Shown in pieces: positions 1 to 10,443 of a stretch of DNA of 64,000 nt. A program made the position numbers and the translations under genes. The stretch spans positions 1,302,001 through 1,366,000 of the forward strand of contig JACDTU010000008.1 in NCBI GenBank assembly GCA_022376465.1, in the 5' to 3' direction. Source of the stretch: Cubamyces lactineus (Eukaryota > Basidiomycota > Agaricomycetes > Polyporales > Polyporaceae). Positions within the stretch are counted from its first letter, which is position 1. Every line of letters begins with the position of its first letter. Under the pieces are notes generated by a model. That model made no database searches. It was not told the DNA's origin and worked only from the letters and a program-made list of their open reading frames with translations.

Positions 1-697
1 TCATTCCGTGCATCTCGTCCGGATATCGTAGGCCCCGAGATACCCCAGAAACCCTTCCCCATACACCTCTCTGGTGCGGTACAGCGGGGTTTTGGTCGTG
101 GCGGAAAAGATCTGGGATGTCCTACCGGTAAGCTCGCCACAGGTGTATGTTGCTTCCAAACCGGGCTGATCGTCTACTAGCTAATTTGCCGGACGATTCA
201 ATCACCCCTATGAGCTCCGTGACAAAATTCGGCGTATACTACGGTTATGCACAGGTGTCGCGAGAGAAAGACGGGAAAGTCATTCTGCCCGAGGAAGATG
301 GGCGGGTTCTTCCTATGGTTATGAGCCTAGGCCAGAACCCATTCTACAAGAACGAGAAGATGACCGCGGTAATTGAGGTCCAGAACAGGCTCTCATAACA
401 GTTTCTGACCATCATGCCAGGAGATTCACATAATGCACGACTTCAAGGCCGATTTTTATGGGCATGACATGAAGGCGATCGTCCTAGGTTACATCCGGCC
501 CGAGTTTGATTATACCTCCAGAGGTGCGTCTGGCCATCTCATGGTTGCATCATGGGCTCATGTTCTTTGTAGAGGCTTTGATCGAAGACATAGAAACCGA
601 CAAACGTGTGGCCATGAGATCGCTGGCGCGGCATTCATATGAACAGTACCAGAAGGACGCATTCTTTGATCTCAACGGTAGCTCACCAAAGCTGTAG
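1..697 (+). CDS. FMN1: Riboflavin kinase (ATP:riboflavin 5'-phosphotransferase), 3' part
   Basis: Converts riboflavin and ATP to FMN. The 5' end lies outside the window. Coding exons read 1-127, 181-377, 421-523 and 573-697, joined by GT-AG introns of 53, 43 and 49 nt with matching phases. The joined protein shows the family signatures in order: [17 protein letters not shown] followed by TANLPDD (the nucleotide-binding PTAN region), [25 protein letters not shown], the [15 protein letters not shown] block that carries the catalytic region, LGYIRPE, and [11 protein letters not shown] near the end. Single-domain kinase as in other fungi, with no FAD synthetase fusion seen. The frame is open to base 1, so the true start and any earlier exon are unknown. 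Assignment is firm; only the missing N-terminus is uncertain. Confidence 0.93.
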
Positions 698-1052
698 TAT
701 CTTGATGTACCATAGATGTTACCTATCTGCCCACGGCTGGTGGATCATAGACCATAGACACAGGATTTCTCAATATTGCAATCGCCTTGTCAGCGCAATC
801 ATCAAGTTCTGCTCATACCAGGCCGGTGACAGTCTGTGCACCATTTCCAGAACTCGCCCAAGTAGTGCGTACAGAATGTCGATGACGTTCAGCCGTCGAT
901 CTCAACTCTACAGACTAAGACTACTTACAGTGAGCCACAGTGGACGAGGCCGGCGGAGTTTGCCGATTTACTAAGCGCCCAACACGCTTCCCGTCCCTTG
1001 AGCGCTGGTTCGTACTGAGCATCTTGTCCACATCCTCCGCGTCAGTCACGCC
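698..1052. other. Intergenic, FMN1 to CWC21
   Basis: About 355 bp between two genes on the same strand. It must hold the FMN1 terminator and the CWC21 promoter. An open frame across 639-974 has no recognisable domain and overlaps the FMN1 end; I see no other gene, repeat or clear box. Confidence 0.6.
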
Positions 1053-2381
1053 ATGTATAACGGTATTGGTCTCCAGACACCCCGTGGCAGGTCAGTGGCT
1101 TAGTTAGTTGACCTTTGAACATGTAATGAAAGTATCTTTAGTGGCACGAACGGCTATGTCGTTCGCAACCTGTCCGCAATACGCAGTCACTCGAGCGTAC
1201 AAGACCGCGCGGGTGCATGGGACGTGGCACCTCCAAAGCACAGGGAGCCCGATGCGGAGATCCTAGAGCACGAGAGAAAGCGCAAAGTTGAAGTAAAGTG
1301 TCTTGAACTTCAGCTTCAACTTGAAGATGAAGGGTACGTCTGCTTTGATTACTAAATCATTGTCCAATTGATTGAACCATCACAATCTAGTGTCGACGAG
1401 GCGAAAATCGAAGAGCAGGTCAACGAGCTGCGCACCAAGCTACTAGCGGAGGCTTCGGCTCTCGTGCAGAACGCTAAGGCCCTGAAACCCTCGGACACCC
1501 ATGGAATCGCCGCAGCCAAAAAGGAAGAACTCAGCAAAATGGCGAGGGCTCTGGGTACTCGCACCGACTACCATGAAGGAGACGCCTTTGACAGAGAGAA
1601 GCAAGAGCAGGAAAAGCTGCGGCGGCTGGCCGAAAGGGAGGAAAGAGAACGACAGAGAGAGGAGGAACGCGCGAAGATGCTGGCGCAGAAAGAGAAGTGG
1701 GAGGCTGAACGGAAGGAGAGGGATCGTCTCAGGCGACGTGAAGAGGACAGGCGGCGAAAGGAAAGGGAAGAAGAGATGAAGCGCAGGGAAAGGATGCCTC
1801 CTCCCCCTCTTCCTCCCTCTCGAGATCGTGGTCGAGACTACAGGGATCGCCGCAGCAGGAGCAGGAGCCCACCGCGTCGCGGGTACTCCCCAGATGACAA
1901 CAGGAGGAGGCCTCGCTCGCCCTCTCCCCCTCGCCGACGCCCTGCTTCCCGCTCCCCATCATCACCACCCGCACGGACCAGGCGTCGGTTCGAGTCTCGC
2001 TCCCCCTCTCGCTCACCTCCTCCCCGTTACCGCCGTTCGGGCTCTGTTGAACCCCCTTCCAGAGGTGAGCGCGGCCTCACGGTGTCTCCACCCCCACACC
2101 CCCCGCGTAGCCGGGATTTGGGCCGCAGGGATGACAGATCGAGGTCGCCGCCGCCTCGCTATGGGCGCGATCGCCCGTCGCCGCCCCGCCGTCGTTCGCC
2201 CTCCAGGTCGAGGTCCCCGTCACGCTCAAAATCGCCCGTACGCCGTGGCAGGGAGACCACGAGGTCCCCTTCTCCTCCACCTAGAGGAGAGCGAGGCCCT
2301 CGCCGCCGTGCACAATCCTCTTCTAGTGACTCTTCGATGTCAGTGAGCTCTGGGTCAAGCCGGAGCCGTAGCCGGGATTAA
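1053..2381 (+). CDS. CWC21: Spliceosomal protein Cwc21/SRRM2-like, RS-rich
   Basis: Cwc21 (SRm300/SRRM2 in animals) joins the activated spliceosome and contacts Prp8 and Snu114 near the 5' splice site; it acts in the nucleus. Exons 1053-1090, 1142-1333 and 1391-2381 give 406 residues. The N-terminus MYNGIGLQTPRGSGTNGYV is the diagnostic Cwc21 start, followed by the cwf21 helical segment (EDEGVDEAKIEEQVNELR, about residues 70-90). A charged coiled coil rich in E/R follows (about 150-220), and the rest is a long RS domain with many SRSPS and SPPRRR runs, ending SRSRSRD. The family in yeast is only about 135 residues; the long RS tail is typical of SRRM2-type orthologues. Start chosen because the conserved N-terminus begins exactly there; the first intron sits 38 nt downstream. 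Confidence 0.92.
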
Positions 2382-2636
2382 GCCACATAGCGTGTAAACA
2401 CGGCTCATTGATCCGTTGTTTGTTCTCTGTGTACGATAGGGTCCGATAGGCTATGTTGTCGGTCGTAGGTTATGTATGTCGCCATCTGGCTGTCTCGATG
2501 ATCTTCTACGTTGTTCCACGCATCCATAGGACTTGTCGCTATGCGCTTGTATCCAGCTGTATACGACACCGGTGTCATTCCAGCCGTGCTCCACGGTATG
2601 TTTAGCAACAACCGCTAGGCGGTATGGTTCAGGTGA

Positions 2637-2783
2637 CTGTTTATTGCCACACAATCCCCGCATGTCGTCCTGCTAAATGTCAAGCTTCTATTACCGTACT
2701 CGGCTGTTGATCTGCAGTGAATTAAGGACCATCGCACAGTGCGGTCACTGTGCTAAAATGCTGTTTATCGCCACACAATCCCC
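2637..2783 (+). repeat. 23-bp direct repeat pair
   Basis: Copies at 2637-2659 and 2761-2783 read CTGTTTAT[T/C]GCCACACAATCCCC and differ at one base. Start-to-start spacing is 124 bp. A short TGCTAAA motif lies after copy 1 (2671) and before copy 2 (2751). Present nowhere else that I noticed in the window. Confidence 0.85.
2734..2753. repeat. Perfect inverted repeat, 8-bp arms
   Basis: GCACAGTG, then a CGGT spacer, then CACTGTGC. It lies between the two direct-repeat copies, about 290 bp before the ARG8 start codon. Confidence 0.8.
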
Positions 2784-2790
2784 ACTGTAG

Positions 2791-2816
2791 GCCTGCATCG
2801 CGATTCGCGAGCAGGC
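2791..2816. repeat. Compound inverted repeat with TCGCGA core
   Basis: GCCTGC at 2791-2796 pairs with GCAGGC at 2811-2816. Between them are one unpaired A and two self-complementary TCGCGA hexamers separated by T. The whole is a 26-bp dyad about 225 bp upstream of ARG8. It could be a dimeric regulator site or a cruciform-prone remnant of a small mobile element; the sequence does not decide. Confidence 0.8.
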
Positions 2817-3040
2817 TAAATCGTAATTGCAGAATTGCAGCATCTAATCTGATAAGATCTCGGGCGTTTTCGCGCTGTGCCTTGACGTTTCGTGGTCAAA
2901 TCCTTGCACCGACCAGCCATGACTCCGGCGGCAAGGGCGGGTTTAAAACCGTGCTTTGCACCTCCATCTTCCCGACTATTCGCCTCGCCGCAGGACACGT
3001 AGAGCCGTAGAGCCGCGTCGTCAAAGCCATCATCTCGAAA

Positions 3041-5009
3041 ATGCGTGCGGTCACTCGTCAAGCCCGGCGGACGCTGGTTCGGCCTGCTAGTGCCAGACAC
3101 AGTTTGGGTGTGCGATGCATGGGAACCGAGGTGGGTGGACTCATACCATTCCCTGCTCGCAGTTTTCTCATCTTGTCTCTCGCTCACACACACACCCTGA
3201 TCTCGTAGGCGTCATCTCGTAGTGGCCTGCCGCTCCCCACCGCACCAAGCAAGCGCTATACCGCAGTCACCCACCCGGAGGACCAGGCTTCGATCACGCC
3301 CGCGGTGAAAGAGCTGCTGGACCGCTCCAGCGCGTACGTACTCCCTGTTTACGCTCGGCCGCCGATTGTGTTGGCCAAGGGGAAGGGGGCGTACGTGTGG
3401 GATACGCAGGGACGGCAGTATTTGGACTTCAGCGCGGGCATTGCTGTCAATGCGCTGGGTCATGGGGACGAAGGCCTCGTTGAGGTAAGCAGTCGGTCCG
3501 CTATAACATGCGCGTCTGCAAGCCCTGGAACCCGGTGCGGGATGCCCAAATAGCATCGGTACGGCATGTCGTTTGCTGACAGGCATACCCGCTCCCGGAG
3601 AATCTTCGCGCGCATCTTCCATATATTATTTGTCTCGAACCGAATGCCGGCTATGGGTGCTGACTTGGTGTGCTTTGCTGTATGTATAGGTCATGAGAAC
3701 GACCGCCTCTACCCTCCTCCACACGAGTAATGCGTACCATCACGAGTACGCCGGTAAGCTCGCCGAGCTGCTCATCAAGCTCACTCAAGCCCAAGGTGGA
3801 CTCGGTTGGGCCCCGGGCACCTCACAGCCGGTGACTAATGGCACGAGCGGCGCGAAGGTCTTCTTCGCGAACTCTGGCACGGAGGCCAATGAAGGCGCTC
3901 TGAAAATCGCACGGAAAGTGGGCAAGGAGCGTTGGGCGAAGGCGACGGGGAAGCCATCGGACGATCCGTCTTGCGACAAGTTCGAGATCGTGTGCTTTGA
4001 GCGTGGCTTCCACGGTCGGTCCATGGGTGCGCTGAGCGTGACGTCCAACCCCAAGTACCAGAAGCCATTCTTGCCTCTGATCCCAGGGGTGAAGGTGGGA
4101 CCACTGAACGACACTCCGGGATTGGAAAGGTTGGTGGGAGAGAAGACGTGCGCAGTCATTGTCGAGCCTATTCAGGGAGAAGGTGGCATCAATGTCGCAG
4201 ACATTGAGTGGTTGCGCGCTCTCAGGAAGCGGTGCGATGAGGTCGGCGCAGTGCTGATCTATGACGAGATCCAGGTGAGTGGACGCCCCCGGACTCCGTC
4301 CGTGCTTGCGGGATGCGATTCTCATCATAAAGATGAGAGCGCTGTCGCCATAATCAAAGTGGCCGCAGGCGCTGTAGCTGACTGAAACGCGATCTGTAAC
4401 AGTGCGGTCTGTACCGAACAGGCAGCCTTTGGGCCCATTCGACCATTCCGGCGGACAGTCACCCAGACGTCGTGACCGTGGCGAAGCCCCTCGCGAATGG
4501 CTACCCAATCGGCGCCGTCCTCATGCGGGACAATATTGCGGAAGTGATGACCGCCGGTGAGTAAATTCTCAGAGGACTACATAGGGGCTTGCGAGGCTCA
4601 TACACGGCGGTGGGACTGTGCAGGCACACATGGAACTACTTTCGGTGGTTCCCCTCTTGCATGCGCGCTGGGCTACCATGTCCTGTCGCGCCTGTCGGAC
4701 GAGGCGTTTGTAGCGAACATCAAGGAGACGAGCGGCTACCTCGAGGAGCGGCTATCGCTGCTAACGAAATGGTTCCCGAACATTCTTCACGAGCAGGTGC
4801 GGGGAAGAGGATTCATTCGTGGGTTGGGCTTCAAGAACACCAGTCACCCTGGGCGCGTGGTGGAGATGGCGCGGGAGCGAGGAGTGCTTTTGTTGACGGC
4901 AGGGCAGGACGCTGTGAGACTTGTGCCGAGCCTGAACATTGGTGCGGGAGAGGTGGGACAAGCTATGGACGTGGTAGAGAGCTGCCTGAGCGTACTGGAT
5001 TCCGAGTGA
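3041..5009 (+). CDS. ARG8: Acetylornithine aminotransferase, mitochondrial
   Basis: PLP enzyme of arginine synthesis in the mitochondrial matrix; transfers the amino group from glutamate to N-acetylglutamate semialdehyde. Exons 3041-3130, 3209-3484, 3690-4274, 4403-4556 and 4624-5009 give 496 residues. Residues 1-30 are Arg-rich without acids (MRAVTRQARRTLVRP...), a good matrix presequence. Class-III aminotransferase features follow: YARPPIVLAKGKGAYVWD near the start of the fold, FFANSGTEANEGALK (PLP-phosphate cup), FHGRSMGALS, PIQGEGGI, IYDEIQCGLYRTG, and VAKPLANGYPIGA in which Lys345 should be the Schiff-base lysine. The THGTTFGGSPLA block follows. The 205-nt second intron is long for this genome but needs no extra exon by alignment. 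Same-strand neighbour HEM1 is 286 bp downstream. Confidence 0.95.
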
Positions 5010-5153
5010 GCGGAGGAGAGCTGTACTGGCATAGATGTAGGAATCTAGATGACAGATGTGCTATGAGAGAGTACCCGGGCCCGAGGATTACCGGCCAGTT
5101 GAGGGGCCCAGTCTGAGCAAAGTGGTCAGAGTCGGTGGGAGCCTCGCCGACGA

Positions 5154-5158
5154 CCAAT
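5154..5158 (+). promoter_or_regulatory. CCAAT box upstream of HEM1
   Basis: CCAATCA context about 140 bp before the HEM1 ATG. In yeast and Aspergillus the CCAAT-binding HAP complex controls heme and respiratory genes, so a functional site is plausible; this rests on position and sequence only. Confidence 0.4.
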
Positions 5159-5295
5159 CATGCGTTGGCAATTATCCGGGTCAGCGCGGAGGGGCATGCC
5201 CATAAGAGGCAGGCATCTCCAGCCCTTTTCTGACTTCACCTCTTCCTCATCCCCTCCCTCCCATTCGTCCCTCTCCTCCCTCCGCTTGCCTCGCC

Positions 5296-7459
5296 ATGGA
5301 CAAGCTTTCAAACCTCGCAAAGTTCAAGGCTACGTGCCCCTACTTGGGCCGCACAAAGACCTCCACCCTTCGCACTCTCTGCACCTCCGCCTCCCCGCGC
5401 TTCCCGACCGTCTCCAAGCTCACCGAGAAGGCAACGAAATGCCCCGTCATGGGCCCCGCCCTCCAGATTCGCTCGAAGCAGATGGTCGCGGGCTACGCTA
5501 GCCTTGCTGGCTCCGCCGAGTTTGCGAAGATCCCGGAGCACCAGGGTATCAAGCCCAGCGCGGCCCACGCTCAGAAGTGCCCTCACGCGTCCAAGGCGCT
5601 CGCCGCTGCTCGCATGGCTGAGGAGTTCGCGCACGCAAAGAAGGCCAAGTCGTCCCCCAAGGCAACCGCTGCATCTACCAGTGCTGCTGCCGCGAAGCCC
5701 GCGCCCGCTGCTGCTACTGGCTGCCCCTTCCACGCCGCCTCCACTTCCGAGGCCAAGCCGAAGGCCGCCTCCGTCGGTGGGTTTGACTATGAGAAGTTCT
5801 ACGCCGAGGAGCTCGAGAAGAAGCACCAAGATGCCTCATACCGCTACTTCAACAACATCAACCGCCTCGCGAACAAATTCCCCATCGCCCACACCGGGAA
5901 TGTGAAGGATGAGGTAGAAGTGTGGTGTGCCAATGATTACCTCGGGATGGGTAACAATCCCGTGGTTCTCGAGACGATGCAGTACGTTACTTATAGCCCC
6001 TGTCGCTTCTTTCCATTTTGATTGACCTCAAACTTCGTGGCTTCCGCAGTCGCACTCTTGACACGTATGGCCACGGTGCGGGTGGTACCCGGAACATAGC
6101 CGGAAATACCGGAATGCATTTGGCGCTCGAAGAGGAGCTCGCCTCCTTACATCGCAAGCCCGCGGCGCTCGTCTTCTCGTCGTGCTATGTGGCCAACGAC
6201 GCTACGCTGGCAACTTTGGGGTCTAAGCTCCCTGGTTGCGTCTACTTCTCCGACTCTATGAACCATGCGTCCATGATCCAGGGTATGCGTCACTCTGGCG
6301 CTAAGCGTGTCATATTCAAGCATAACGACTTGGAGGACCTCGAGATGAAGTTAGCGCAGTACCCCAAGGAAACACCGAAGATCATCGCTTTCGAGAGCGT
6401 CTACTCCATGTGCGGTAGCGTGGGTCCTATCAAAGAGATTTGCGACCTCGCTGAGCAGTACGGCGCGTTGACGTTCCTCGACGAGGTGCACGCTGTTGGT
6501 CTGTACGGTCCTCGCGGCGCCGGTGTTGCTGAACACCTTGACTACGACGTTCACAAGGCGGCGGGCCAGAGTCCAGACCCTATCAAGGGCACTATCATGG
6601 ACCGCATTGACATCATCACCGGTAAGCTCCAGGCCGATCGTTCGCGAAGTTGACGGAGATTGACAACGTTCCTGCAGGTACACTTGGCAAGGCTTACGGC
6701 GCTGTTGGCGGTTACATCGCTGGCTCGACAGACTTCGTTGACATGATCCGGTCGTACGCATCGGGCTTCATCTTCACCACATCGCTCCCTCCGGCTAACA
6801 TGGCGGGTGCTCGCGCGAGTATCTCGTACCAGAAGGAGTACAACGGCGATCGTCAGCTCAAACAGCTCAACGTCCGTGACTTGAAGTCCCGCTTCGAGGC
6901 GCTCGACATCCCGGTTATCCCTGGCCCATCTCACATCGTCCCCGTCCTCGTCGGTGATGCCGCCTTGGCTCGTCACGCGTCTGACACCCTCCTCGCGAAG
7001 CATAACGTCTACGTTCAGGCCATTAACTACCCGACCGTAGCCCGCGGCGAGGAGCGTCTCCGGTTCACCGTCACCCCTGGCCACAACGTCGAGCAGATCG
7101 CCCGCCTCGCGCGCGCGGTCGACCAGACGTTCACGGAGCTCGGCATCAAGCGCACCTCGGACTGGCGCAAGCTCGGTGGTCATGCCGGTGTTGGTCTCGC
7201 CGACCCTAAGGAGGTTGAGCCTATCTGGTCGGATGCTCAGCTTGGCTTGCTCGACGGCACGGCCCCTGCTGTCCTCCACCCCGGTCAAAAGCGCGTTGTC
7301 GACCAGCGTGCGGTCCGCGTTACCCGCGAGAAGTTCAACGACCTCTTGGGCCCGTACGTCGAATCGGCCGCGCCGACCGACGTGCTCAAGAAGGAGCTGC
7401 CCCTCGCGGACCCTACCTTGGCCGCTTCGATCCCCGCCGCAGTCGAGGCTACCGCTTAA
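5296..7459 (+). CDS. HEM1: 5-aminolevulinate synthase, mitochondrial
   Basis: First enzyme of heme synthesis: condenses glycine and succinyl-CoA to 5-aminolevulinate with PLP, in the matrix. Exons 5296-5981, 6050-6621 and 6678-7459 give 679 residues. The N-terminal 160 residues are a presequence and Ala/Lys-rich linker with four Cys-Pro pairs at C14, C49, C95 and C143, the heme regulatory motif type known in ALA synthases. The catalytic domain begins at [11 protein letters not shown] and shows [61 protein letters not shown] and [12 protein letters not shown] with the PLP lysine at Lys424. The C-terminus runs about 120 residues beyond the catalytic fold, as in fungal orthologues. A CCAAT box lies upstream. 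Convergent with the WKF gene, 214 bp between stop codons. Confidence 0.96.
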
Positions 7460-7673
7460 GCAGAGGTTGAGGTCTACCTAGCTTTGCTGGATCCCCCTCT
7501 TATCACGCTGTCTGTTCGTTGTCGTTCTTTTTCTTGTTCCAACGAACGTCCGTAGCTGTCGTCCATCAGTCGTAGCAGTCATGTTGTGTAGTAGGAGTGT
7601 TGTGCGGGAGAATGAGAATACAGATGTGAAGATGTGTGTCATATATGCCGTGTGCCTCAATATGCGTGCGATG

Positions 7674-8966
7674 CTATGATGTGGACGAGGTGAGGGTAGC
7701 AAGTAGAGCTGCAGCTCGTTTCCGTTTCGTCTCGAGCGCTGCGCTGTCGCCAGCTTTACTGTCTTCGGCTTCTGGTTCCGCGAACTTGACACTTCGCTTT
7801 GTTGGTGAAGACTGCGACTCGGGTTCCGCGGGTGCTTCCTCCTTATCCTCTGCAGGAGCAGCGTCTTCGGTGGCAGGAGTAGCTTGTGCTGCTTCTTTAC
7901 AAGCCTTGATAAGGGCCTACGCAGAGCGCAATTAGTGCGAGGGTCACACTGGATGCGGTCTTGTATCACTCACCTCTCGCGAACCACCCTGTACGCCTTG
8001 GAGGTACCGATATACAAGAGGCAGGTATGTCTCGGGTATCTACGCGCACGGTCAGTCTTTGCAGGGTTGAGCTATAGCAGCACCTACCGCTTGCTCGGAC
8101 CATACATTACGAATGATCCAGTTTTGTCGCGCCTTGTGGAATTTCCAGGTCTCGGGCTCCTCGAATTGCGTAAAGGCATAGTGCAATGCTGGAGCACACG
8201 ACTCAGTATACGATATATACAACTGAAAGGCAGTTTGGATAGATTCACCTTTTTGCGCCTGCTCAGTCAGAGTCTCATCGTCGGTAGGGTCGGGGAAGCC
8301 ACACTTCGAGGCGCGTTTGCGCTTCTTCCGCGGCTTGCTGCTCGATTCCGCCTCTTTCTGTCCCTCGGCGTCGTTGCTCTCGTCGTCCGCGCTCTTCTTG
8401 CGCTTTTTCTTCTTGTCCTTCTTGCCTTTGGACTCCTTCGCCGCCCGTTCCTCGGACTGCGCAGCAGGATCGACGTCACCGCCCGCCTTCTTTCCTGTGC
8501 TCGCAGCATCTCCCTCTACTCCCTCCTTTGCTGCCTCCTTGCCCTTCTTCTTCTTGCCCCTCGCTTTCTTCTCCTCTACTTCCTCTGGCTGCGACGGACC
8601 TGCATCTGCTTGAGGGTCGGTGGACGGAGGCGCAGCAGCCCCGGGTGATGCTGCGCGCTCGTCGCCTTTCCTCTTCTTTTTCTTCTTGGGTTCTGCCTCA
8701 GTGCGACTCGCATCCTCCGTCGCTGAGTGCTCGCGCTTTTTGCGCTTTTTGTCCTTCTCTGGCTTCGCGACCTCTGCTACCGGGGCGGAGGCACCATCGT
8801 CCGGTGGCTGGGCTGGCTCTGCCGTACCATCCTGGTCCGTTTTCTTTGCTTTCTTGGACTTTCTCGGCTTCTCGGCGTGGTCTGTGGACGTCTCGGCTTC
8901 GGCCCCTGTGGTCGCCTTGGCCTTCTTGTCCTTTCGCGATGGCTTTTCAGCAGATTCCGCCGACAT
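7674..8966 (-). CDS. WKF-domain protein (C7orf50-like), Lys-rich
   Basis: Minus-strand exons 8088-8966, 7974-8039 and 7674-7916 give 395 residues. About residues 1-230 are a disordered stretch alternating Lys runs and acidic Ser-rich segments (KKKKKRKGDERA, GKKDKKKKRKKS). The WKF domain (PF10180, formerly DUF2373) follows: TAFQLYISY, then EPETWKFHKARQNWIIRNVW, then IPETYLPLVYRYLQGVQGGSRE and ALIKACKEA. Known members are nuclear or nucleolar and associated with ribosome biogenesis, without a defined reaction. The C-terminal tail (KRSVKFAEPEAED..., KRKRAAALL) is basic and acidic again. The ATG at 8966 is the first in frame; an upstream extension would need a non-ATG start. Divergent partner is ARL1. 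Confidence 0.85.
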
Positions 8967-9298
8967 GAAGAGGACAGTAGGCAGCAAAGAGGACGAAGAC
9001 GCGAAAGATTAATGAGAGAATCTGATCTGCCGCGAGTGTGTGCACTGCGCCGCCACCGACGCGCGCGAAAGTCAAAGGCAGGCGCGAAACACCGCCACGT
9101 GGACGGCATCAGGCACCCCGAGCGCGGAGGAAGCGCCCGATGTGTAAAGTGTGTCTCGATCGGCTCACAGGCTGACGGGAACCCCCTCACGCCGCCTCTC
9201 ACCTCCTCCAGCTTCTTGTACTTGTCTCTATCCCCCTCGCTGCTGGTTGTCTCGCACACGGCTCTTACGAATACTTGGCTGGCTCTGCACGACTTGAA
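8967..9298. promoter_or_regulatory. Bidirectional promoter, WKF gene and ARL1
   Basis: 332 bp between divergent start codons. CACGTG at 9096-9101 is flanked by GG rather than the GAT of the sites seen near the MYND genes. A pyrimidine-rich stretch lies just before the ARL1 start. No gene inside. Confidence 0.5.
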
Positions 9299-10207
9299 AT
9301 GGGTCTCTCGTTCTCTTCACTCGTCTCCACGCTCTCGTCGTTGGTGCGCTGGAGCAAGGACCAGGATGTCCGGATATTGATGCTCGGATTGGATGCCGCG
9401 GGCAAAGTACGTGCTTTGGTCAACTGCTTGCGACAAGGAGCTCACCAAGTTCGCTACCTCTAGACCACCATCTTGTATCGTCTACAGGTACGCCAGATTG
9501 GACAATTCGTGTTCGCGTAAGCGCTATATGAATGTCGCGTCGTTAGATCGGTGAAGTTGTACCAACAATCCCCAGTATGCACGACTGGTCTCAGTGGTCG
9601 TGTGCGTGAAGCTGACGTGTGCCCGTCGCAGCAATTGGCTTCAATGTAGAGACCGTACAAGTACGTCGTCATGCAAGCGCTCTCCTGTATCTGACAATGG
9701 TCTGACGCGTGATACAGTATAAGAACATCAAGTTCCAAGTCTGGGATCTTGGTGGCCAGTCCAGTATCCGGTATGCACTACTTAGATGCACATCCTATTC
9801 GGCCGCTCACCGCTTGCTTTGTATTTGCAGACCGTACTGGCGTTGCTACTTCCCCAATACGTCGGCAATCATCTACGTCATCGACGCGTCCGACACCGAC
9901 CGCCTGGACACGTCCCGCTCGGAGCTCCTGACGATGCTCTCGGAGGAGGAGCTCGCGGGCGTACCCCTGCTCGTCTTTTGCAACAAGCAGGACGTCCCGG
10001 GCGCGCTGCCGCCAGAGACGATCAGCGAGAAGCTCGGGTTGGCGGGCGGGGAGAAGGAGAGACAGTGGAGTGTACGCGGGAGCTGTGCGACGAAGGGCGA
10101 GGGGCTAGAGGAGGGACTAGATTGGTACGTCCTGAGACCTAGACTTGTTGCGTGTGAATGCGCTAACGACCGCATCCAGGTTGGTCAATGCAATACAGAA
10201 GAAATAG
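9299..10207 (+). CDS. ARL1: ADP-ribosylation-factor-like small GTPase Arl1
   Basis: Arl1 is a trans-Golgi GTPase that recruits GRIP-domain golgins. Exons 9299-9406, 9464-9487, 9547-9574, 9632-9660, 9718-9770, 9831-10124 and 10180-10207 give 187 residues. Gly2 (MGLSFSS) fits N-myristoylation. G1 is GLDAAGKTT (residues 30-38). The switch I region reads PTIGFNVETVQ, followed by VWDLGGQSSIRPYWRCY (switch II), NKQD, and the effector-side SCATKGEGLEEGLDW, which matches the Arl1 subgroup. Six introns, with exons of 24, 28 and 29 nt, are supported by unbroken GTPase motifs across every junction. One oddity: after LAGGEKERQWSV the usual F-x-A-S region reads RGSCA. Convergent with CDT2. Confidence 0.93.
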
Positions 10208-10443
10208 ACGACCATCTCGCGCAACGGATGCTGTTCTTTCTGCTCATCCTTCTCTGGGTGCCTCGCTGCTCGGACACGACGCTACCGTACTTACATACCC
10301 CACTGTACATCATAATTATTGTCTTTCCTTCTATGCACGGACTATGCTTCACACCGCTTTCGTGCGTGGGCAACGCGATTCTATGCTTATGCTACAAGTT
10401 GGTGGTATATATACATACAAGCAGGTATCTCCTCAAGAACTCA

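Larger units (their letters stand above)
2382..3040. other. Intergenic with repeats, CWC21 to ARG8
   Basis: About 660 bp, no gene seen. It holds a 23-bp direct repeat and two perfect inverted repeats (separate entries) at 2637-2816. A TGACTCC at 2920-2926 is one base away from the Gcn4/CPC1 site, which would suit an arginine gene promoter, but one mismatch makes this weak. Confidence 0.55.

Noticed and set aside
639..974. 111-codon frame downstream of FMN1
   Set aside because: Overlaps the FMN1 coding end in another frame and shows no homology.
2920..2926. TGACTCC as a Gcn4 site for ARG8
   Set aside because: One mismatch to the consensus in a heptamer is too common by chance to call.
3485..3689. 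Extra exon inside the 205-nt ARG8 intron
   Set aside because: The protein aligns without a gap across the junction (LVE to VMRTT), so no exon is needed.
5308..5829. Minus-strand 173-codon frame rich in Gly/Leu
   Set aside because: Exact antisense shadow of the Ala/Lys-rich HEM1 leader; GC-rich codons produce it.
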